Origin: Whitmania pigra
Taxonomy: Eukaryota; Annelida; Clitellata; Hirudinida; Haemopidae
Assembly: GCA_021613335.1 (NCBI GenBank)
Contig: JAJTWR010000410.1
Span: forward strand, 559,186 to 623,185
Direction of reading: 5' to 3'
Length of the DNA stretch: 64,000 nucleotides
Shown here one piece after another: positions 10,454 to 21,615 of this stretch. The position numbers and the translations under genes are program-made. Positions within the stretch are counted from its first letter, which is position 1. Each line of letters starts with the position of its first letter. The notes beneath the pieces are model-generated. The model made no database searches. It saw only the letters and a program-made list of their open reading frames with translations, and was not told the origin of the DNA.

Positions 10454-11200
10454 TCACCAAATAAATATGGCTAAAATCAGAGAATGTATGAAGTTAACAG
10501 CTATGGTTACAGATACTTTACTAGATTTCCGTGTTGCAAAATCGCTGATGATGTCACTGAAGTTTAATTCACGCAGTATATCTGACTCGATGCTCATGAT
10601 TTGTAGACCAGATTTGTACTTGCCACTCATTGCAGATGCATTGTTGTGGCTTTGCCCGCGACAGTTTCCGAGGTCTAGGTCATGTATCTTCAGAAATTCC
10701 ATCAAGGCGTTGAACATCTCTTTAGCGCCATGGCCATGGCCAACATGCAATGAATGTTACAAAGCGTCCCACTGGACCATAACCAGTTCCTAGCTAAGAA
10801 TTTCCCATTATGAATTTGAGGAAGAGCCCAAGCGTGCCATTTTCGGAATGGTGTGGTCATTTCTAGGTTTCTGTACCGAGTGCGCAGAGAACAAACCTTC
10901 ATTACTGTGCTGAACTGTTGATGGACCCCTTTCAGCCAGTATTCCTGCATCTGATTTGAAATAATGATGTCCAAAGTCCAATGTCATTGTCCCCTGGTGT
11001 GCCTTCAACTATCAACCTTCATTTCTATATGTTCTTTAATTGGACACGTTACAACTTCTGCATTTTCTGTGTCAGGAGCATCAGCTATTTCTGCTGGAAC
11101 ATTTTCGGGCTTATCAGGTTCTGCAAATTCATCACTCCTCTCTGACATTTGCATTGGTTGAACATTGAAGAAGCCTGCTAATGGTAGAGGGGTTGGCAAG
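10454..11200 (-). pseudogene. hAT-related (DUF4371/ZMYM1-like) transposase relic
   Basis: Minus-strand peptides in several frames. Near 10,560-10,700, LKIHDLDLGNCRGQSHNNAS and AMSGKYKSGLQ match the 'NCRGQsyDNASnMSGkYsGLQ' block of DUF4371/ZMYM1-type hAT proteins. Upstream, about 10,800-11,200, a TTF-like N-terminal part is suggested, preceded by an acidic linker (DEFAEPDKPENVPAEIADA). Frames shift repeatedly and the C-terminal dimerisation region is missing, so this is a decayed transposase or domesticated-gene fragment. Family members bind DNA and, when intact, move hAT elements. Confidence 0.75.
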
Positions 11201-11260
11201 AACAGATGCTATGCCACTGGAAGAACCTGTTCTTGCCAACCCCTCTACCATTAGCAGGCT
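11172..11260. repeat. Perfect 34-bp inverted repeat with 21-base loop
   Basis: The arm at 11,172-11,205 (beginning AGCCTGCTAATGGTAGAGGG) is the exact reverse complement of 11,227-11,260. The loop is 11,206-11,226. The left arm overlaps the N-terminal end of the hAT relic. A match this perfect beside decayed sequence suggests a recent foldback or template switch. Confidence 0.95.
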
Positions 11261-14030
11261 GCAAAACGACTATTAAACCTTGGTGTGTCAAACCAGCCTA
11301 TCCACTCAGTCTTGGAAGTGCTATGCAAATTGTTGTCCCAATGATTATTTAGGTAACTATTGCTTTAGGTAAATTTAGATAAGTAAATCAAATAACTATT
11401 GAAAGAAAAAGAAATACTAATCAAACTCACCGAGATGTTTCCGAATCCTTTTCCTTTTATAATTTTTATAATCCCACATTATAAGTTCTTCAATATAACA
11501 ATTGCGAACGAATGTAGTTCCATCAAGTGTATGGAAGCAGAATGCACGAACTTTATGGTTTGGTCTCGGAATAGTTCCATGTATACTCTTATTATCAAAA
11601 GAAATCACTGGACGATCTGAAGAACAGGCGATGCGCTAAACGAAATGCCAAATTGAAACCTAACTCTTCAAGGACTACTGATTTTGAAAACGTATCATAC
11701 TACACATTTTGTATAAACTCGCTCGAAAGTCTATGTTAGTGGGTGGCCCTGGGACCGGGCCCGCACTTAGTCCGGCACTGCCTGGTAGACGAATTTTTGG
11801 ACAAAGGAAATACGAGTCCTTGATTGATTATGTATATCGTAGATATTGATTGTGTACATACATTGTATTATTGACATTTATTGTCGACATATCGAAATAT
11901 CTCCTTCGAAATGTTCTTTTTTAGTTGTTGGCGAGGGGTCGTTTGATCCGTGCCGAGATTTATAATAAGAAAAAAAAATATGTAATACAAGTTCTACTTA
12001 AATCTTTTTTATATTCTTTCACCACCTTATATGTGAGCATATGTAAGTTTTCTCAAACACAATGAATTGTATTCCTTGCTTTCATGTGTCTCACCAACCA
12101 TCACCACTATCATTTCCATAATGAAGATGGCTTCAGGTCATCAAGGTTATCTGAAAGTGCCTGTGGTGGTTATGACTATGGCAGTCTGGATGATTTTGGG
12201 TCTTCCAATATCTTTTGTAAGACTTGCACCAAGTGCGATCCAAAGATCTCTTCGGAATCTTTACATCGGACGAACCGGACGGAACCCTCAAGTCCTACCC
12301 TGTCATATATGTACATATAACTTTTTAATTTGTCTTTGTTTTTATTAACGTCGCGGGCGCGCTTCCGCTTTTCATTGTTCTTGATGTAAATAAACTCGCT
12401 TAAACACGACATACCCTGTGAGTCCAGTTGTTTACAGTCACAAGAAATGTCTCGTCCCCATACAATTGTTGTATCTTTACTACTACGTTTGTTTATTGCT
12501 ATAAATAAACTATAGAAATGAGAGACTAACTGGGAGAGAGATTGGAATGGAATGAGAGGATTTCATCTAATCTAATAAACTGATACTTAAGAGGGAACAG
12601 ATAGAAGATACTAAATATTGTATTACATTATAATAAAACTAATTACATAATAATAAACCTAATTATTATACTACTACAACGCCTCCTCTTCTACACAAAA
12701 TATAGTTGAACTCGCCTCTGTCGAAAGGCCAGTAAGTCTTATTCTTTATACAGACTCTCCAACGGTCAGTATTTGACCTTGTTCTCTGTTGTCATTAAAT
12801 TGTAGGAATTGCAGCCAGCAATTCTCTAATCAAGACTTTTTTATTGGTCTCCAGCCAATACTATCTTTTCCTACAAACCTGCTTAAGTAAAGTAAATCCA
12901 GATCTTCTTAGGTCTGCAATCTTTTGATCCTTCTCTACGTCGACTTTTCCCACTCACTGTATCCACTTTGTCAGACCTTCTATCATTGACTTTTCCCCCA
13001 ATCAGGGAAAGCCGAAGGTCTATTGGTGGCACCCTTGCCTTAACCTTACTTGGTGCCTTGAACATTAGAAGCAACTTTTTATCCGACCTTCCTTCAGGGA
13101 AAGCCGAGGTGTTGTTTGTCACGTTGTTTCAAATATAATTTTTTTTTAAATCTTTTTAATTCTTTTCAAATAATTCGATGATTTTGGGTATCAGCCATTT
13201 GATGTAATTTCAAATTACTAATTTGTAACTAAATTACAAGGAGGCATGTAATTTGGCCATCTCTGATTCGCACCCGACGGAAAAACATAACAAAATATTT
13301 TTATCCAAAATTACTTCAATAAAAATAAATAAAACACCAACACTTCACCAATTCAATATGTGGCATTGCATCGCTTGCCAGGTACGGGCTAGTAAGAAAT
13401 AATCACAACAATACCGTCCCATCTCGGAAAAATTGAATAAATAATCTCTTTTATCTTATTGAAAATCAATAAATAAAATCACTAACCTCAATAATAATCA
13501 TGGAAAAACATTTAAGTGTTAATTTCTCGGAGATGGAATTTTAAGATGTCGATAACTTTAACAATAAATGCAATTTGTCCATTCAAAGAGGGAAAAATAC
13601 CAAAACGAATGAATCAATCCTCAGAAAGTAAAGCATACAACCGAATGCATATAATTTGTTTCCAAAGAATATTTTCCAGTTTTACGAAATGATTCAATGC
13701 AACTTAACAATATCATACGAGGCCGATCCCGAATGTTAACCAACGAAAACGTCACGTAGGGCATCCAGATGCCACAAGCACGAAACAGCCCATTTCCAGA
13801 TCAGCATAGAAAGCAAAATCTTGGAAGAAATGCTTTAAAAGAGAAATCCAGTGCCTAAACATGCGAGGTTTCAAAGCAGAATCAATACTCCACGATGAAA
13901 AGTCTGTAGAGTGCTATCATTTAGAGTCTCAAGAATCTCATATAATAGAAACATAATCCGCAATTAGTCTTTTCCACCGACCAGCATCATCATCATCATC
14001 TCACAGTCGGCCGACAATCGCTATACTCCA
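11261..14030. other. Long AT-rich region without a recognisable gene
   Basis: Short frames at 12,067-12,348 are followed by an AATAAA (about 12,388). They could be a terminal exon (peptide GGYDYGSLDDFGSSNIFCKT) but match nothing I know. Around 13,190-13,270 a sequence ending 'GGCCATCTCTG' resembles a hAT terminal repeat. Confidence 0.4.
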
Positions 14031-14484
14031 TGGTCTTGATGAATCCACAGCAGTGGTGAACTGCATCCACCATTTAAATGTCTCGTTCGAGAAGATATTT
14101 CTTCGCCTGCAGGGGTGTCTCCTCGTCCATCGTCCGAAGCGTCTGCCTTTTTTGCAGTAGCTCTTTTAGTAGCAGGAGATTGGGAGTGCAAGACATGCTG
14201 ATGCCTTAAATCAAGACCGACATGAAGTCGTCTGCTGCTGGAATCCCTCCACAGTTGCCCTTGGAGCTGCCATCGTTCCTGTCGCCAGAACCTTTGCTTA
14301 CGTCTGAGGAGCGGTTGGTGCTCGTGCCCCCCAGTAAGAGCCAAGTTGAGGAGAGTCATGATGGTCAAGCAGCATCTCACGATGCACTCCAACTTGTCCT
14401 CTGGAGTCTGCCGGAGTTGAACAGAAGACGCGATTAGTGTCGTGGATGAATGAATATTAAAAAAAAATATCAGTGAACATTTCT

Positions 14485-14620
14485 TTATCATCATCATAAT
14501 CGTCATCACCACCATAATCATCGTCGTCATCATCATCATCATCATCGTCGTCATCATCATCATCATCTCAATCATCGTCATTATCATTATCATCATCCAA
14601 ATCATCGCCCTAGTAATGTA
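14485..14620. repeat. ATC/GTC microsatellite
   Basis: An interrupted ATC trinucleotide array. A related GAT array lies at 14,800-14,855. Poly-Met, poly-Asp and similar open frames across these arrays are artefacts of the repeat. Confidence 0.9.
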
Positions 14621-14802
14621 TGCCCGCACAAAACCTTAAAGGTATTGATCATAGTCAGTGGGCAGCCAGCCAAGGACACCAAGAGTATCTTCAGGTACCT
14701 GTTGACGGGGTGATGATCCCTTGATAGCTGTCTCATGTGGTCCGTCTTCCTGGATGGTGATAATGACGATGATTATGATAATGAAAATGATTAACCATAT
14801 TT

Positions 14803-14833
<31 letters not shown>

Positions 14834-14859
14834 CGACGACGATGATGATGATGATAGTA

Positions 14860-15470
14860 AAGATGAAAAATGGAGACAAGCACGAAACAATCATTGTTTA
14901 CAGTGTAAACTTTACACGGACACCAACGACCTCTCTTTGAGTAAATTGATTGATGATTAATCATTTGGTCAAGTGAATTGGTTGATGAATTGTTTGAGGG
15001 AGTGAATTAATTGATGCATCATTCGATTGATTGTCATTATTATTGTTATCATTATTACTATCATAATCATTTTTAACATTATCATCATGATCACTCAAGT
15101 TAATTAATATATTAATCATTTAATCGAGTGACTTTATCAATAAATCAATTAATCTATTTATTATTCCATCGAGTGAACTGATAATAAATTACAATATTCT
15201 TCGGCCAACCTTTTGACCCTGCAGAACAGAACGCGATGGATGCGGGGACATACTTTTTGCATCTGGTGCAGTAGGATAAGACTTCATCTTGAAGTCATCC
15301 CTCAGTTACCTCAGCAACCTTTTTATCCTGCATCGTCAACAAATATTGATGCCATCAACAACCGGAGACGTGTAAACTGAACCCAGCTAAGGTTCAGCGT
15401 CAGGTTAGTGAATTAGTAAGCAGGAAAGATGTGAAGATTATTTCTCATAATAATCTACTCATCGTTCTAG
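14860..15470. other. AT-rich noncoding stretch upstream of the LINE
   Basis: ATTATC-type low complexity. Sequence after about 15,190 may be the 5' untranslated region of the following LINE. Confidence 0.4.
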
Positions 15471-17110
15471 CCGAATGATGAGAAGCTATCTCAAGTTAAA
15501 GTGTTGGACGGTGTTTCGGCCAGTCCCCGTGTGGAGGCTAAGCCGAAATACTGCATTATCGCCGTCCCCTCCGATGTCGATAATGAGACCATAATGGAAT
15601 GCATTCGCAACCAGGGTCCTTAAGAATGTCGGAGGAAAGAAGGAGACCTCTTCCGTGGTCATCCTTAGTTTTAAGGGTACTGTCCCTGAGAAGGTGAAGA
15701 TTGGCAACCTTAGCTTTAAGGTCAGACCTTATATAAGAGAGCCAATCAGTGCATTGGTTTTGGTCACATAGCCGCAAATTGTACTGGTAAGATAAAGTGT
15801 CCCAGATGCCTGGGAGAGCACTTCCTGAAAGAGTGCCCGAATAAGGGGATCGAGCGACGCTGCGCGACATGCGAGAGCACCAGCCACCACACTGGTCAAG
15901 CTGCCTGCCCGCAACGTAAGATATTCAAGATAAGAAAAGCAAAAACCGCAAGCGTAAGGCTAAAACTGCAGTCAGCGATGGCATCCAGCATCCCTCCGTG
16001 CAATCTTCTGCACAAACCTCCGCGCAACCCCCTGTTACCGGGGAAAAGCCTGAGGACGTGCTATTGCACTTTCCTGTAGGCTTTTTTGTTAATATGATTC
16101 GAGCTATTACTCATCAGGTAAACCTCAAATTCAACGGAGGAGAAAGCGAGAAGCTCGCAGAGGTGTTCACCTTCATCTTCATGACGGTTCTCCAGTTCAT
16201 GAAAGGAGATACTGTCTCCGAGGCGTTGAAGGCCACCACCACAAGCTGCTTCTTAGTAAACTCGGTCCATGATGGATAATTCCATAAGCATTATTCAATG
16301 GAACTGCCAAGGCATTCGGCCCAAAACGGGTGAATTCGCTTCTTTTTTGAATTCTCTAAACGTTTTGCCAGATATTATCCTGCTTCAAGAAACCTTTTTT
16401 AAAAGCAAGCACTCTTTCAAACTTCAGGGATATCAAATTAAGCGATTTGGTAGGCAGGACGATGTAACACACGTGGACATACTTGCATGCGTGAGGGAAG
16501 GTCCGTTATCGCATCCCAGGACTCTCAGTGTCTCTGCCACGGTCATCACGAAATCAAGGAGACTCAAGATTGTCAATTTCTACGTTCCTCCTGGAAAATG
16601 CTTTTCAGAGGAGGAGCTGGAAAAATTCTTGAACCACCAAGATGCCATCATCTGCGGGGATATGAATGCCCATTCTCCCATATTCGGAGCTCGTCACTCT
16701 GATCGCAGAGGTAAGATAGTGGAAGACTTGACACAAAACTTGAATCTTGTTATTCTTAATTCAGGTGAAGGTACACACCTTATAGCAAGTGGTGGCACGT
16801 CCCATATTGACATCTCTCTGACCTCTCCATGCTGGGCGGCCAAAACCACAAGTCCTCAACACAAGCCTTGGCAGTGATCATTACACCATCCAGATGGTGA
16901 TCAATGACAAAGTGCTTTACGAACAGTTGAGACCAGCAAGAATAAACCTGAAGTCACTTAACTGAAACTCCTTCCATGCTAAGTGTTTGTCCCTTGTCAA
17001 CCAGGAGCTACCTTTGAAAGACCTGGAGGAAAACGCAAGATTCATCACCGATAGCATCGCCGGATCGGCCAATGACAGCTCTCCAACCCACAAGGGGCGA
17101 CGCAGTAAGC
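15470..17110 (+). mobile_element. I-type LINE 5' portion: ORF1 knuckles and AP endonuclease
   Basis: Two coding parts in family order lie on the plus strand. ORF1: about 15,745-15,905 encodes GFGHIAANC, then CPRCLGEHFLKEC and CATCESTSHHTGQAAC, a run of CCHC zinc knuckles as in nucleic-acid-binding ORF1 proteins. ORF2: an endonuclease reading frame from 16,269. After the SDH motif the sequence continues to about 17,110 (NARFITDSIAGSANDSS) and stops before RT. This is the complement of the 3' portion at 3.2-5.6 kb and may be the same or a related family. Confidence 0.85.
16269..16877 (+). CDS. LINE AP-like endonuclease domain (truncated ORF2)
   Basis: The 202-codon frame shows the exonuclease-endonuclease-phosphatase motifs in order: IIQWNCQGIR (metal-binding Asn), LLQETFF (catalytic Glu), GDMNAHSPIFG (Asp/Asn pair) and GGTSHIDISL. 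A frameshift near 16,845 moves the last motif, LGSDHYTI (SDH), into another frame, where it continues to about 16,880. The domain would nick the target site to prime reverse transcription. The start ATG immediately follows ORF1 (MMDNSISIIQ). No RT follows, so the copy is defective. Confidence 0.85.
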   Translation: MMDNSISIIQWNCQGIRPKTGEFASFLNSLNVLPDIILLQETFFKSKHSFKLQGYQIKRFGRQDDVTHVDILACVREGPLSHPRTLSVSATVITKSRRLKIVNFYVPPGKCFSEEELEKFLNHQDAIICGDMNAHSPIFGARHSDRRGKIVEDLTQNLNLVILNSGEGTHLIASGGTSHIDISLTSPCWAAKTTSPQHKPWQ

Positions 17111-18746
17111 TGATCTACATCTACATATGGATTTGCAAAAATCGGAGTCAATTACTGTAGTGATATTTATTTAAACTTTATTTGACTTATTATTATTTCA
17201 TTCCTATTATTACACTAATACATATTATTAATTTTTCATAACTAACACTAACAAGTCCAAATCATCCTAGTTATGCAACGGACTTTAATCAAATAAATAA
17301 ATGTTTTAACCTGAAAATTATGGCATCGACTATTTAATCCTAATATGAGCTTCAAAAAAAAATTAGTTAAAATCCTCAGATTTGAGTCAGAGATGTTGCA
17401 TAACCTGAGCCTCATGAGGTCAGGAAAGCTGAATAACAAGCTGCAGGGACAAAAATGATTTGGCCTGAGCTTCAAATAATCAACCCAGGAAATCCTGGGT
17501 GTGACAAAAAATCAGCTCAAAAACTTTGTATGTACTTTGCTGAATTCAATTTTTATTGTATTCCTATTTTTAAAAGTTCACAAAACTGCATGTTATGCTT
17601 TGGTCAATTTCATCAATAAAGCATGAACATAATTATCTTCAAGAAAATATATAACAGTATTTGATAAACTGAAAAATGATTAGAAACCAATGCGAACATT
17701 TACTTCTAGACTAGAACGCATGCATGCATGATGAACGCACATTGAATTTTGAAAATATCACTCAATAACTTTGATGCAGTTTGAACAAAACTTGTATTGC
17801 ATGAAGAGTAACTTAGAAAAATCAATGGAGCACTAACGAAGAGGACAAATTGTTGTTGCACACCAGAAGAAAAAATCAATGTTGTTATCGACCAATTCGG
17901 TTTAGCGTAGAAGTTGGTCTAGACCATTTAGAAACTTTTCAATGTAGTTGGGTGGGAAAGATAGGATTTTATTGCCAAATAAATACAATTGTTAAGTAAC
18001 TTTAGGAGACTAGCACTTGAGCTAATAATTTCAAGTGTAAACTAAAAGATGCAGGTCATGTGATCAGATGACTAAAACTTGTGATAGAGTTCACCAATGT
18101 TATTACTAGCTGTCAAATGACATCAATGAAACTCATGATCAATAGCAGCCACAAAACAAAAATGAAAATGATTTTGAGCAATGGGAAGAATTCACAAAAC
18201 AATGACGCCCACGTCATAGTGGCGGCAACGAGCCTGGTAATGATCGGAACCAATGTTTCGGACAAACTTTCTTTGCATTTTTATCCAAAACAACCAACAG
18301 CACACTCAAAATGAGAGAAACTATTAAAAGTCAGCATATTTGTTCAAGTATAATAGTTATATCCATAACCTTAAATGTCATCACAAAAATATGATCATAT
18401 ATACAGGATTGATAATGCTCGCTACATGTGATAAATGTGTATAACAGAAATAATGCTTGAGATATATACAATGTCGCACAACCACTCTCCTGAAAAGTTC
18501 TGCAAATATGTTGCTTGCTTCTGACCGGACTACAATGGTCAGAAGGAAATCCAGGGTTAAAAAGTGTCACTTGGTTCACAAATGTAAATACATACCAGTC
18601 CCTGGATATTTTGATTTCAAAGCAAGCATTAAATGTCATGATGCTACTCACAAAACAACTTTTATGCATAACAAACTCAACTTTAATTGAACGACATTTG
18701 TAACATAATCCACGTTTCCAGTCATCTACGTACAAAGTCTTTCGAA
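17111..18746. other. Noncoding; right part is probably the TENT5 3' untranslated region
   Basis: No gene recognised in 17,111-18,300. The stretch just below 18,747 lies downstream of the minus-strand TENT5 stop and probably contains its 3' untranslated region. Confidence 0.45.
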
Positions 18747-20000
18747 TCAACCGCACTCCGGACACGCCTCGCACAATGGACAAATGGAATTCTGTTTGTT
18801 AACGTCATAATTATAAACGGTGTAGTACTGATGAGAAGGATCCACACCAGGCATGGCATAACTGAACGGTCCGTAAAACACTTGATCTATAATTAGATTT
18901 GACTTGGTTTGATGAGCGGTCGAGCTCTGCTGTTCGGAATGTTTGGCTGATCTTTTCGAAAGCGCCCTCTGCCCGGACACGATTTCTCTATGTATCATTT
19001 CGTCAATGAGTTCCAGGGTCTGGCGCCTCTCGTGGCCCATCAGGCAAATTGTGCTTTCGCTCACAACAAAATGAAGAATTTTCAGATAATTGACCTTCAA
19101 CATATCCTCCTCACTTGTGAAGTGGGCTGCTAAATAGTTTTCAAGTTTGGTTCTCTGGTCAGTAATATTAGAAAAGTCGATGAAAAATCGAGAACACATG
19201 TATTTTTCAAGAAGGCGAATGTCCATATCATCAGATGACATGTAGCCCCTAACGAGAAGGTTGCAATACTTTAAGAGGCCACCTCCACGAATCTCTTCAG
19301 GGTTCCTTGTTGCTATAAGTTTGTGATTCAAATGATATAATGCCACCTCAAAATTTCCGTAAACAGATTCGGCGTCTACAGTAGGATAAAAATGTTCAGT
19401 CATGGTAGGATGAGGGATCTCATAAAAAGTGAGCAAACTGTCAAGAATGATTTGAAATGAATCCACACTGAACTCAAATTGCCTCCTCATGGAATCTGCA
19501 AATTTCAATTCAATGTTTTTTGCTCTGACACTTGAGAGTGATATTAGACTCCATTTGTCAGCATCATTAAAAATTTTCACCATCTTGTTAACATAGGCTT
19601 CATTCAGACTGCAGAGTGACATACGATCTTTGTTGACTCCTTTTGGGAAAAAATCCAGCAGAGAACTGAGAACCAAGTCTTTTATTTTTTGAAGATCTGA
19701 TTGGTCCTTGAGTTGCACATTAAAAATAAGATCATAGTCATTAAAAACGAGGTTGCTTTCACTCCCCAGTATGTAACTGGCAGCTCCTCCATTGAGCCTG
19801 ATATCCCTTACCAAAATCCCTAGGCATTTCAACTTATTTTTTACAATTTGCACAAACTCCTTCAATTTCACATTGAGAGTAGGAAAATTTCCTCTGCCGT
19901 GAATGGGCACAGTCTCTTTCATAACACGATCCAAGCGATCGACTTGTTCATAACATAACACCTGGAAGCGATCTTCTGACATAATTCCTCTTCCTGGCAT
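18747..20000 (-). CDS. TENT5: TENT5 (FAM46) noncanonical poly(A) polymerase
   Basis: A single-exon 417-residue frame, starting at 20,000 ([13 protein letters not shown]). Family motifs are clear. GGAASYILG with NDYDLIF forms the nucleotidyltransferase active site (the two Asp of NDYD; vertebrates have KDLDLIF). [73 protein letters not shown] and [14 protein letters not shown] follow in the usual order. Human paralogues are about 390-440 residues, so this is full length. Known role: cytoplasmic addition of A residues to selected mRNAs, notably for secreted proteins. The C-terminal tail with two CxxC pairs ([10 protein letters not shown]) is something I do not recall from the family. No other gene overlaps it. 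Confidence 0.95.
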   Translation of the reverse strand: MPGRGIMSEDRFQVLCYEQVDRLDRVMKETVPIHGRGNFPTLNVKLKEFVQIVKNKLKCLGILVRDIRLNGGAASYILGSESNLVFNDYDLIFNVQLKDQSDLQKIKDLVLSSLLDFFPKGVNKDRMSLCSLNEAYVNKMVKIFNDADKWSLISLSSVRAKNIELKFADSMRRQFEFSVDSFQIILDSLLTFYEIPHPTMTEHFYPTVDAESVYGNFEVALYHLNHKLIATRNPEEIRGGGLLKYCNLLVRGYMSSDDMDIRLLEKYMCSRFFIDFSNITDQRTKLENYLAAHFTSEEDMLKVNYLKILHFVVSESTICLMGHERRQTLELIDEMIHREIVSGQRALSKRSAKHSEQQSSTAHQTKSNLIIDQVFYGPFSYAMPGVDPSHQYYTVYNYDVNKQNSICPLCEACPECG

Positions 20001-20700
20001 TTATGCTCGAGGTCAACAAATCAATTGCTGTGTTAAAATACACCCCTATAACAACGCCAGAGCTATTTCCTTAAAAATTACTTGAATTATTAACAACAAA
20101 CTATCTTAACGTTAACGAAATCGAAACAGCTGTTGGCCAGAACACAAGCTTCGTATCCTTGCGCTCTTCTAAAGTCAGTGACATGTACTACTGCGCCAGT
20201 GCCGCCTACACTTTAAACCCCACTTCATCACGTGTGACACTCGGTAGATATTTGAACAAAATTTACAATTGCAATTTTCAAAATATATGTATTTAAAAAT
20301 AGCACATTTGGGCATGAAATTTAATTAGATTATACAAGCGCGTTATTACTAGCTCTTCAATAATCAAATTCGGAATCTTTATCATTTTCATTGCATTCAT
20401 CCCTGATTATCTAAAATAGTTTAAATTATTAACAACTGAGTATGCATAGTTTTCGCTTTACAAAAAAAACTTAAATTTTAGATCATTTTTTAAACCATTT
20501 AACATGTCCTTTTGTCCGCTGCACAAAAAACTTTTCCACGGTTAAAAGCAAACCACTTTCCACATCGTGTCAAATTTAACAACTGAATCGACAGATCTCA
20601 AGAGCTTCTTTTTAGCGATAGAATGTAACGGAAATAGTTTCTAAGAACTGGAAGCCAGGGACGTCATCTAACCTAATTAGATTTTTTCCGAGGAGGGCAA
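20001..20700. other. Upstream region of TENT5
   Basis: AT-rich, no coding signal. It presumably contains the TENT5 promoter and 5' untranslated exon or exons, but no TATA box or initiator could be assigned. Confidence 0.4.
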
Positions 20701-20723
20701 ACCCTTGCGCAACGACCTACATT

Positions 20724-20900
20724 AGGGGGAGGCTTGCAGGTTGACCGAATGCATTATTACTGTAATGTCATTGCATTATCATTGTATTACATGCCTGCCT
20801 ACGGCGATAATGGCAACAGTCGTGATGCATCGTGTTCGAAACCCAGCCTGCACTGCCGCCCTATTAATAATAAAATATATGGATGTGGCGCCATAAACGT
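20724..20900 (+). mobile_element. tRNA-derived SINE, diverged copy
   Basis: The copy contains the B-box-bearing block 'CGTGTTCGAAACCCAGCCTG' (about 20,829-20,848). The A-box part ('GGTTGACCGAATG') is separated from it by an inserted ATT/ATC-like stretch (about 20,748-20,790). The 3' part carries a degenerate 'GGCGCCATAAACG' instead of the usual 'GGCGCTATATAAATG'. It is an old copy. Confidence 0.75.
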
Positions 20901-21220
20901 TAACTACAACCTACAATTTTCATGAAACATAAGGGGATGACTTATTTTTGTGTTTAATCTAAAGTCAGGAGGCCGCCCCCCTCCCCCAAATTACTACTGG
21001 AAACGTGAAACATCCAAAATATTTTTGTTTAAAGAAAACCCCAAAAACATGTCGACCTCCTTCTAGGTTTAAGCATCTCCTTTTGACAATGCCAACCCCT
21101 CACAAAAGTGCTCACTCAATTGCACTCGACCTTCCAATCGCAACCATTTTTTAGTTACAATTATGTGGTTTAACATATGACATATGACATAACATATGAA
21201 GTTCCAAACACTTTCTACAA

Positions 21221-21304
21221 CTCACTCACTCACTCACTCACTCACTCACTCACTCACTCACTCACTCACTCACTCACTCACTCACTCACTCACTCACTCT
21301 CACT
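21221..21304. repeat. TCAC tetranucleotide microsatellite
   Basis: About twenty uninterrupted ACTC/TCAC units. The Thr-His-Ser-Leu open frame across it is an artefact. Confidence 0.95.
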
Positions 21305-21615
21305 CATTTGAACATGATGCCCATGTTACCATCACACCATTCATCTTTATTTTTATGCATCTTAGTTGCACGCAACAAACTGATTGATTACTGGCATCAA
21401 GAAATAATTTCGGAGCAATAAAAAGTACATCATCCTAAAAATCTTCAGAATAAATAAGTCACATATGTCGCCTTTCAAGATATTAAAGAAAAAAATAGAA
21501 ACTACATCATCACATACAAACAATATATCTTTAAGAAGTTTGTGTACATATTTGGTCATGCATATTTGGTTATCATGGTTGCACTTCCAAATAATTTGAG
21601 CATCTTTTAAGAGGT

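Noticed and set aside
14021..14960. Frames of 70-200 codons with poly-Met/poly-Asp parts
   Set aside because: Driven by ATC/GAT repeats; the remaining parts show no family signal or splice partners.
21196..21304. CRISPR-like or other regularly spaced array
   Set aside because: Simple tandem repeat without spacers; the genome is eukaryotic.
21196..21387. Thr-His-Ser-Leu repeat protein
   Set aside because: Translation of the TCAC microsatellite.
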